DNA from: Chlorobiota bacterium
Lineage (GTDB): Bacteria > Bacteroidota > Bacteroidia > Bacteroidales > JAADGE01
Length of the DNA: 43,207 nt
Assembly (NCBI GenBank): GCA_013152535.1
Contig: JAADGE010000078.1
Coordinates: 1 to 43,207, forward strand
Direction of reading: 5' to 3'
The translations under genes were made by a program, and so were the position numbers. Below, piece after piece: positions 17,213 through 23,245 of the stretch (positions are counted from its first letter, which is position 1; the number at the start of each line of letters is the position of its first letter). The notes beneath the pieces are model-generated. The model did not search any database. It was not told the origin of the DNA and saw only the letters and a program-made list of their open reading frames with translations.

Positions 17213-19741
17213 ATGAAAAACTCTAAGAAAATAGAACAAACTTTAAGAAACGTTATTGAGCATGAATGGGCTGTTGTTGATTTAAGGAATTGCGGTCTGA
17301 CAGAAATACCACAAGAGCTTTATAATCACCCTGACATTGTTTCTATTGATTTAAGTAATACGAAATACGCGGAAGAGCATGAAAAAAATGTTATAACAGA
17401 AATACCTGATGAAATTGGCAATCTGAAAAATTTGACAAGATTAAATTTTGAAAATAACAAAATTGTTAAACTAAGCCCAAATATAGTAAAACTACCAAGA
17501 CTAAAATACCTAAACCTTAATAATAACAATCTGGTAGAAATATCTGAGAAAATTGCAAATATGAAAGGATTAGAAGAATTAAAAATTCTTGATAATCCTT
17601 TTGATATGCTTCCTCCCGAGATTATTGCAAGAGGGATTGAATCCGTAAGGAATTTCTTTAAAGAATTAAAAGAGCAAGATTTTATTTTTGAAGTAAAATT
17701 ATTAATTGTTGGTGAAGGACGAGTCGGTAAAACATGTTTGTCTAATGCATTAATTCAAAAAAAATATATATTAGAAGATGAAGTTAGTACAGAAGGAATT
17801 AATATAAACCGCTGGATTATTCCTAAAAATGAAATAAAAAAAATAAATCCTAAAATCACAAGAGATTTTCAAATTAACATTTGGGATTTTGGAGGTCAAG
17901 AAATTTATCATTCTACTCATCAATTCTTTTTAACTAAACGTTCTTTATATTTGCTTGTCACTGAATCAAGAAAAGAAGACAGTCATGATGATTTTTTTTA
18001 TTGGTTAAATATAATAAAGTTGTTAGGAGATAAGAGCCCTGTGGTTATGGCTTTAAATAAGGCTGACCAACCTACAAAGGAATTGCCGATCAAAGAATAT
18101 AAATCAACATTTAATAATATTATATCCTTTGAGAAAATAAGCTTAAAAAATGACTTTCGTGATAATTTTAACAAATTTAAGAATGAATTAATAAATATTG
18201 CTTCAAATCTGCCGCATATAGGAAACCCACTGCCAAAAGTATGGGTTGATATAAGAAGAGATATAGAGAAACTAAAATTATCAGGTAAAAATTACATTAG
18301 TTTAGAAGAGTATCTCAGTATATGTAAAAAACATTACAGAAATGAAGAAAGTGCACTTTTTCTTAGCGAGTATTTTCATGACTTGGGTGTAATTATTCAT
18401 TTTCAAAATGATATTGAGTTAAGAGATATTGTCATATTGAATCATGAATGGATTACAAAAGGTGTATATAAAATCCTTGATGACAGGGAGGTTATCAATA
18501 ATAAAGGAAAATTTTCACATGAAGATATTGACAGAATTTGGTCAAATGATGACCATAAATTTAAGAAGAGAGAACTTTTGTCTTTAATGAAAAATGCAAA
18601 GTTTGATTTATGTTTTGAACTCAAAGATGGCAATTATTTAGTTCCGAGATTACTTCCTGTTGATGAAGTTGAACATAATTGGAAACCGTCTGTTCACAAT
18701 ACTAAATTTGAGTTTCGATACAAGTTTATGCCCAAAGGAATTTTAGCTCGTTTAATAGTTAAAATGAACTCTGATATTTTTGATCAGAAATATTGGAGAT
18801 ACGGTGTAATATTAAACTACGAAGAAACATTTGCTATAATTAAAGAAAAATATTTTGAAAATAAAATCACTATTGAATTAAACGGACCGAACAAAAGAGA
18901 ATTTTTATTTTTAATCAGGAAAAACATTAATGAAATTCATAACGATTTTAACAGGTTAGAAGTAGAAGAAATGATTCCGTGCAATTGTGAACTTTGCTCA
19001 GAAAGCAATGAACCGTTTTTTTATAAATTTAACACATTAAAGCGATTTGAAGCCAAAGAAATTTCAGAGATTCGATGCGAAAACAGTCTGAATAATGTGT
19101 CAGTTTATGAGTTAACAAGTGATATTGTTCGAAAATGTCTAAACGAAGAAAGAATTATTGTTTGTGAAAATCAAACTGCAAATTTACTCAGCGGGGTCAA
19201 TTTCCCAAAAACTAAGTTTTTTGCAGCCAACAATAACACTGATGTTTTTATTAAAATTAATGCTTTCCCTGATTATTATGGTCTAAGAGATAGAGATTTT
19301 TTGTTAGACTCTGAAATAATAAAAATAAATGAGGAATATCCCAATATGTATATTTTAGACTATTATTGTATAGAAAATTATTTATACCACCCTGACAACA
19401 TAGCAGAATTACAGATTGATCTGAACATTTCGGAATACAAAAATAATATTATTAAACAAAAGAATGAAGCAATAAAAAAAATTATTGCAATTTTTAAGAA
19501 ATCACGAGATAGCTATCAAGAGTTTAAAAACACGTCCATAAGAGTTAAAGATGATAATGAGATTATTGACTATTTAGATTCTGATGATATTGAAATTTTT
19601 TTCAAAGCTTATAGTATGAAAGACAAATTCAATAAGAGTTGTTTAGAAAAATATCAATTAAAAGAAGAAGAATTAGCTGAAACAAAGTGGTTTAAAGATA
19701 GAATGAATTTAATAATAAATAATAATGGAGATTATTTTTAG
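17213..19741 (+). CDS. LRR-Roc-COR GTPase with C-terminal DUF4435/TOPRIM-like domain (putative defence effector)
   Basis: This is 842 aa. Leucine-rich repeats lie at about 18-135. The Roc GTPase at about 160-330 has P-loop GEGRVGKT (167-174), switch II WDFGGQE (224-230) and NKAD (282-285). The COR dimerisation domain is at about 340-620 and ends in the usual IPCNCELC cysteine motif (588-595). The C-terminal 630-842 is not a kinase, TIR or CHAT domain. RIIVCEN (Glu652), GLRDRDF (Asp693, Asp695) and YCIENYL (720-724) reproduce the Glu ... DxD ... IENYL pattern of DUF4435/TOPRIM nucleases such as AriB. The gene follows hsdM by 14 bp and probably shares its transcript. A GTP-switched nuclease acting in phage defence is inference. 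The Roco part is certain, the TOPRIM part likely. Confidence 0.85.
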   Translation: MKNSKKIEQTLRNVIEHEWAVVDLRNCGLTEIPQELYNHPDIVSIDLSNTKYAEEHEKNVITEIPDEIGNLKNLTRLNFENNKIVKLSPNIVKLPRLKYLNLNNNNLVEISEKIANMKGLEELKILDNPFDMLPPEIIARGIESVRNFFKELKEQDFIFEVKLLIVGEGRVGKTCLSNALIQKKYILEDEVSTEGININRWIIPKNEIKKINPKITRDFQINIWDFGGQEIYHSTHQFFLTKRSLYLLVTESRKEDSHDDFFYWLNIIKLLGDKSPVVMALNKADQPTKELPIKEYKSTFNNIISFEKISLKNDFRDNFNKFKNELINIASNLPHIGNPLPKVWVDIRRDIEKLKLSGKNYISLEEYLSICKKHYRNEESALFLSEYFHDLGVIIHFQNDIELRDIVILNHEWITKGVYKILDDREVINNKGKFSHEDIDRIWSNDDHKFKKRELLSLMKNAKFDLCFELKDGNYLVPRLLPVDEVEHNWKPSVHNTKFEFRYKFMPKGILARLIVKMNSDIFDQKYWRYGVILNYEETFAIIKEKYFENKITIELNGPNKREFLFLIRKNINEIHNDFNRLEVEEMIPCNCELCSESNEPFFYKFNTLKRFEAKEISEIRCENSLNNVSVYELTSDIVRKCLNEERIIVCENQTANLLSGVNFPKTKFFAANNNTDVFIKINAFPDYYGLRDRDFLLDSEIIKINEEYPNMYILDYYCIENYLYHPDNIAELQIDLNISEYKNNIIKQKNEAIKKIIAIFKKSRDSYQEFKNTSIRVKDDNEIIDYLDSDDIEIFFKAYSMKDKFNKSCLEKYQLKEEELAETKWFKDRMNLIINNNGDYF

Positions 19742-19980
19742 TGAGCTATTTTTGTAATCATACTACGCTTACATTTAAAAAAGGAAACGATTAACTGATA
19801 TCTCAAAAAATAAATGCAATCTCTGTTCACTCCTAAATTAAAAAATCTGCAATTTTTGTAACTATTTTTTATGAAACAAAAGAAATTTTGTTAAGTCTCT
19901 GATAATCTGCAACTAAAAGATGTCATTTTCTAAAACACTTACATAGCTTGTTTGATAAACATAGAATTTAATAAACAAAA

Positions 19981-20010
19981 AAACGGCAAAATATAAATAA
20001 GTTGCCGTTT
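19981..20010. terminator. Bidirectional terminator between roco and the small reverse genes
   Basis: Perfect 9-bp stem AAACGGCAA / TTGCCGTTT with a 12-base A+T loop. A/T-rich runs flank both sides. It lies 240 bases after the Roco stop and just after the stop of the reverse-strand small gene. Nothing else is seen in 19,742-19,980. Confidence 0.6.
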
Positions 20011-20029
20011 GATTTTGAGTAACACTCCC

Positions 20030-20185
20030 TTATTTTAATAGTTTAGCAATTTTTGTTATTGCCCATATTGCAAAAGTACTGACTGCAATTACTTCAATGG
20101 TTCTTGCAGCTTTCCCCTGAACAGTTACACAATTATTATAACTGCATAAGGTAGCCTTACTTTGTTTTGGATAAAAATTTTTCAT
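20030..20185 (-). CDS. Small membrane protein, hypothetical
   Basis: This is 51 aa if started at the second Met (20185); an upstream Met would give 62 aa. The C-terminal part TIEVIAVSTFAIWAITKIAKLL is one transmembrane helix with positive residues at its end. The N-terminal part has two cysteines (CSYNNC). No family was recognised. It follows the 57-aa gene on the same strand and ends at a terminator, which supports expression. Convergent to the Roco gene. Confidence 0.4.
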   Translation of the reverse strand: MKNFYPKQSKATLCSYNNCVTVQGKAARTIEVIAVSTFAIWAITKIAKLLK

Positions 20186-20259
20186 TTTATACAAACTTAA
20201 GTTAGTAATTCCCTCCACTTTTACCCGGAAGGTTAAGGTAACGAATTTTAAGAATTTCG

Positions 20260-20433
20260 TTATTTCTCTTTGCGCACACCTTTGTGAGGATTTCCGTTTT
20301 TATTGACATCAATAAAACGTCCGGTCTCTGTATCTCTTTTTACCCATTGTTTTGTTTTTGGGTTAAGAGTTTGGCTGCGTTTTTTGACGGCACCGTTCCG
20401 GTGTCCGTCACCAATTTTACCATTTTTAGCCAT
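20260..20433 (-). CDS. 57-aa basic protein of a widespread small phage/mobile-element family
   Basis: This is a 57-aa frame. It starts MAKNGKIGDGHRNGAVKKRS, continues with a NPKTKQWVKRDTETGRFIDV segment and ends GVRKEK. The arrangement GKIGDGHRxGAVxxRSQ ... NPxTxxWVKRDxxTGRF is one I remember as a recurrent small protein in many bacteria and phages, with no known function. It is strongly basic and may bind nucleic acid. Ahead of it an 8-bp inverted repeat, TTACGAAC (20450-20457) / GTTCGTAA (20474-20481), sits in the leader and could be an operator. Confidence 0.7.
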   Translation of the reverse strand: MAKNGKIGDGHRNGAVKKRSQTLNPKTKQWVKRDTETGRFIDVNKNGNPHKGVRKEK

Positions 20434-20449
20434 TACTTTGATTTTTGGC

Positions 20450-20481
20450 TTACGAACTATTTAATACTGAGGCGTTCGTAA
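20450..20481. promoter_or_regulatory. Inverted repeat in the leader of the 57-aa gene
   Basis: TTACGAAC and GTTCGTAA are perfect complements, separated by 16 bases and located 17 bases ahead of the reverse-strand start codon. Confidence 0.4.
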
Positions 20482-20567
20482 TATACCCAAGGAATAAATT
20501 TGGTAAAAGTTTAAATATTTCTACCTTAGCAGTCGAAAAGATACCTCTTAAAAAATCTTTTAACTGC

Positions 20568-20598
20568 ACCGAAGCTTTATTCCGTAAGCTTCGGTCTT
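20568..20598. terminator. Terminator after the Panacea antitoxin gene
   Basis: Perfect stem ACCGAAGCTT / AAGCTTCGGT with an 8-base loop, directly downstream of the reverse-strand antitoxin stop. CTTTTATT follows on the plus strand, and AGATTTTTT occurs further along the minus strand. Confidence 0.65.
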
Positions 20599-20601
20599 TT
20601 A

Positions 20602-21606
20602 TTAAACAGCTTTTAAATCAAAACTGTACTTATAATCAATTAAACTTTTTTTCTTTTCATTGTCTAACCATGCTTTTTCTTTATGACTAATATCAACAAT
20701 TTCTTTTGTATTTTTTATGTTCCTAAATTTCTCTGCAATAATATTTAATGTTTTTAATTCTGTTTCTGTGAAAATTTCCGGATTAAAAGGTCTGTCTTTT
20801 AATGATTTGAATTGTTCACCAAAATTTGTTTCAAAATCATGATACTTAATTTTTATATCTTTGTTATTAACCATATATTCAAAAATACTGTCAAAATTTA
20901 TTGGTACCGGACCTAAATTTATAGCTCTGTAATTAGCACCACTTATTGCATATCCGGTTTGCCGATAATTCAAAAAATCTGAATAAAATAATAGCTTATT
21001 TAAAGACGTTTTCCAAGGGCTTAATTCTTGACTGAAAAATATTACCATTTCAGTTAGCTTTTTTAAGCTTGGTTTTATATACCCACTATATTTGCTTGGA
21101 ATAAGATTTCCGAGTAAATATTTTTTCATTTTCATTTCAAAATAATAAACCCGTTCTTCTTCTATTTTTCTGTTAACAGTTTTTAATATTTTTTCTAATG
21201 ATTTCCCTTCAAATACACTACTCCGTTCGATTAGTGTTTTGAATTGTATGGGGTCTTTTGCTAATAAAATTAACTTCGCATTTGAAGCACTTGGCATTTC
21301 TCCGGCTTCATAATTTCTATACATATTAATTCCGAAACCTAAAACCTCTGACATTTTACTTGCACTTAATCCGTACTTCTCTCTAATGCTTTTTATTTCA
21401 TCAGGGAAAGGAAAGGAATGTTTTTCCCTATAAATATTCATTGCTTGTACATAGTTTAATTGATCTAGCTCATCCGTTGTAAATTGCTCTTTTGTATCGA
21501 CACATAAAAAATAATGATAAACAATCTTAACTGTCTCTTTTCTGACAGTCATTTCTCTTTCTTCTTTTTTTAATACAACTTCTCCTCCGGTAAACGGGCT
21601 TTTCAT
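20602..21606 (-). CDS. Antitoxin with MqsA-like HTH and Panacea (DUF4065/SocA) domain
   Basis: This is 334 aa. It begins MKSPFTGGEV like MqsA-type antitoxins but lacks the paired CxxC zinc ligands. A helix-turn-helix of the XRE/HigA kind spans about 66-125 (IKSIREKYGLSASKMSEVLGF, then a YRNYEAGEMPS recognition segment). The C-terminal Panacea domain (about 180-320) shows LLFYSDFLNYRQTGYAISG and INLGPVP, the family hallmark. Panacea antitoxins neutralise diverse toxins. The toxin gene lies just upstream with a 4-bp overlap, so they form one operon, presumably repressed by the HTH part. Confidence 0.82.
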   Translation of the reverse strand: MKSPFTGGEVVLKKEEREMTVRKETVKIVYHYFLCVDTKEQFTTDELDQLNYVQAMNIYREKHSFPFPDEIKSIREKYGLSASKMSEVLGFGINMYRNYEAGEMPSASNAKLILLAKDPIQFKTLIERSSVFEGKSLEKILKTVNRKIEEERVYYFEMKMKKYLLGNLIPSKYSGYIKPSLKKLTEMVIFFSQELSPWKTSLNKLLFYSDFLNYRQTGYAISGANYRAINLGPVPINFDSIFEYMVNNKDIKIKYHDFETNFGEQFKSLKDRPFNPEIFTETELKTLNIIAEKFRNIKNTKEIVDISHKEKAWLDNEKKKSLIDYKYSFDLKAV

Positions 21607-21962
21607 AATTCGGGATTTTTTAATGGATAGTTAATGTTAAATTCTGCAACATGAAATGAGATACATATAACGTTATTATTTAGCATTCCCATTGTTATCT
21701 TTATATATATTTCTCTGTTTTTAATGGTTTTACCAAAAACCCACATATCAGGTCCTTTATTTAATTTGTCTTCCAAAGGTCCTTCTGAATAATCTTTAAT
21801 TTCAAGTTTTTTTAAAACTTCTTTTCTTTTATTCGGTGTAATTTCAAGGTCTAATAGAGTTTGTGAGTTTTTTCCTCTGTCATCCCTAAAAACGATACCC
21901 CAGAAATCCATCTTAGCCTTAAAGTCTTTTAAAAATTTTTCGACATTTTCTTTTTTGCTCAT
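21603..21962 (-). CDS. MqsR-like (RelE-fold) toxin
   Basis: This is 119 aa. The second half (PDMWVFGKTIKNREIYIKI ... VICISFH) matches the strand pattern WxxVxG--I-G-EIYIKI--- --V--ISFH of MqsR and related small RelE-superfamily mRNA interferases. The first half is a helix plus LLDLEITPNKRKEVLKKLEIKDYSEGP, which resembles the MqsR helical arm. It is the first gene of the pair (toxin before antitoxin), as in mqsRA. Substrate and cleavage site are unknown; other GNAT-free RelE-like families are possible. Confidence 0.72.
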   Translation of the reverse strand: MSKKENVEKFLKDFKAKMDFWGIVFRDDRGKNSQTLLDLEITPNKRKEVLKKLEIKDYSEGPLEDKLNKGPDMWVFGKTIKNREIYIKITMGMLNNNVICISFHVAEFNINYPLKNPEL

Positions 21963-21978
21963 TTAAATGCATTATAAA

Positions 21979-22014
21979 GTTGTATATAATGCAAAGATAT
22001 TGCAATATTACAAC
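21979..22014 (-). promoter_or_regulatory. Promoter and candidate operator of the toxin-antitoxin operon
   Basis: On the minus strand TATCTTTG (21992-21999) fits the Bacteroidota -7 element. It lies inside an inverted repeat GTTGTA ... TACAAC (arms 22009-22014 and 21979-21984), as expected for an operator bound by the HTH antitoxin. The toxin start is 30 bases downstream of the -7 element. Confidence 0.5.
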
Positions 22015-22020
22015 TATTCC

Positions 22021-22439
22021 GTTGAAAATACAATATTTTATTAACATATATTTATCATTATTTTATGCTTGCAAATCTTAATGATTCGTAACAGTCTGGA
22101 ATAGTGTTGTTTGCATTTACATATCTCTAATTCATCCACTTCATCATTTGTTAAAAAAAACTCAATTTATAAATATCTGACAATCATAATAGATATTAAA
22201 ATAATAAAAACAGGTATCGATTTAATTAAGCAATTTCTTGATTGAATAAATTTCTTTCTGCACTTTTGTTATGTCATAAAATTTTCTCGCGAATAAATTT
22301 TATCCGGTTTAAAAAACAGTCTGAACCTTTCCGGAGAAGTTATGCCTGTAATAAACCGTATTGATATAATATACAGTTCTTATACTTACTGTAAAACAGC
22401 ACAATAAACGGAATTTCTAACACCAAAAAATTTTAAAAC
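22021..22439. other. A+T-rich gap ahead of the replication module
   Basis: No gene was seen. It contains an inverted repeat TAAAATTT / AAATTTTA (about 22276-22301) around TCTCGCGAAT. Its position between divergent operons and just upstream of the primase-helicase group makes it one possible origin or promoter region; no iterons were recognised. Confidence 0.35.
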
Positions 22440-22715
22440 ATGGCATTAACTATTAACAGAAACAATGAAATTACATCCGGCGATTTTAAATTTTTAAAAC
22501 AAAAATTTAAAGAAAAAACAAATACAAGAGCATTGTATAAATGTGTAGAATACGTTGTTCAAAAACTTCCGGATTATGAAAAACAAATTGAAAAACTGAC
22601 AAAAGAAAACAACCGGCTTAAAATAAAGCACAATCATTTAATTGAAATTATAAAGAGAAAACAATTTGTTGATCAGGAACTCGATAAAATGGTTTATCCG
22701 GTTGAAACCGCGTAG
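22440..22715 (+). CDS. Small coiled-coil protein of the replication module
   Basis: This is 91 aa. Residues 30-80 form an uninterrupted charged helix with heptad-like leucine/isoleucine spacing (VVQKLPDYEKQIEKLTKENNRL). No family was recognised. The stop codon TAG is supplied by the first bases of a copy of the GTAGAGACAG hairpin repeat, so the C-terminus may have been set by that repeat's insertion. It is first in the group leading to the primase-helicase. Confidence 0.55.
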   Translation: MALTINRNNEITSGDFKFLKQKFKEKTNTRALYKCVEYVVQKLPDYEKQIEKLTKENNRLKIKHNHLIEIIKRKQFVDQELDKMVYPVETA

Positions 22716-22737
22716 AGACAGTCCGGCAGGCTGTCTC
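22712..22737. repeat. Intergenic hairpin repeat, copy 1
   Basis: GTAGAGACAG-TCCGGCAGG-CTGTCTC forms a stem GAGACAG / CTGTCTC. The same 26-bp unit recurs at 23150 and 25522, each right behind a gene of the same operon. Confidence 0.8.
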
Positions 22738-22860
22738 AATCTCATGTCTCAAATCTCACGTCTAAAACCTAATATCTCACGCCTTACTCCCCATGCCTCA
22801 CATCTCAAATCTAATGTCCAAAATCTCACGTCTATAATCCAATATCTCATATCTAAATTA
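22738..22860. repeat. Degenerate short tandem repeats
   Basis: About ten variants of AATCTCACGTCTA / AATCTCAAATCTA / AATATCTCA follow one another between two small genes. The period is irregular, near 12-15 bases. Not coding in any convincing frame. Confidence 0.7.
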
Positions 22861-22889
22861 TAACCACATAAAAAACCATTTACCGAAAA

Positions 22890-23141
22890 ATGACAGAAAA
22901 TCAAATAATTGTTACAACGCCCGAAGCAATTAAAGATATAATAATAAAAGCATTACAAGAACACGATAAAAGCAGAGCAAGTAAAAAAAGTGAAACAAAA
23001 CTTTTTACGATAAATAAAGTTGCCAAAATTCTTGGTGTTTCACATTCAACAGTCAAAAAACTTGTTGAAAATGAAACTCTGAAAACCACGATTGATAACA
23101 AAATAACGGAAAAAGAACTCAACAGATATTTGTCTCAATAA
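22890..23141 (+). CDS. Helix-turn-helix protein, excisionase-like
   Basis: This is 83 aa. Residues about 37-80 form a MerR/excisionase-type winged helix: LFTINKVAKILGVSHSTVKKLVENETLKT, a short wing, then the ITEKELNRYL capping helix. Such proteins act as recombination directionality factors or as small replication/transcription regulators in mobile elements. Here it stands between a coiled-coil protein and the primase-helicase, on the element that carries the integrase, so a role in excision or replication control fits. A second copy of the hairpin repeat follows. Confidence 0.7.
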   Translation: MTENQIIVTTPEAIKDIIIKALQEHDKSRASKKSETKLFTINKVAKILGVSHSTVKKLVENETLKTTIDNKITEKELNRYLSQ

Positions 23142-23149
23142 CATCCTGT

Positions 23150-23195
23150 GTAGAGACAGTCCGGCAGGCTGTCTCATATATCCGGCAGGCTGTCT
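23150..23195. repeat. Intergenic hairpin repeat, copy 2 with an extra half copy
   Basis: A full unit (23150-23175) is followed by a second TCCGGCAGGCTGTCTTATA half (23181-23199). It starts 9 bases after the HTH gene. Confidence 0.8.
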
Positions 23196-23245
23196 TATAT
23201 AGCCGAATTTCTAATTTCTAACCACTGGTAACTAACGACTGAATA

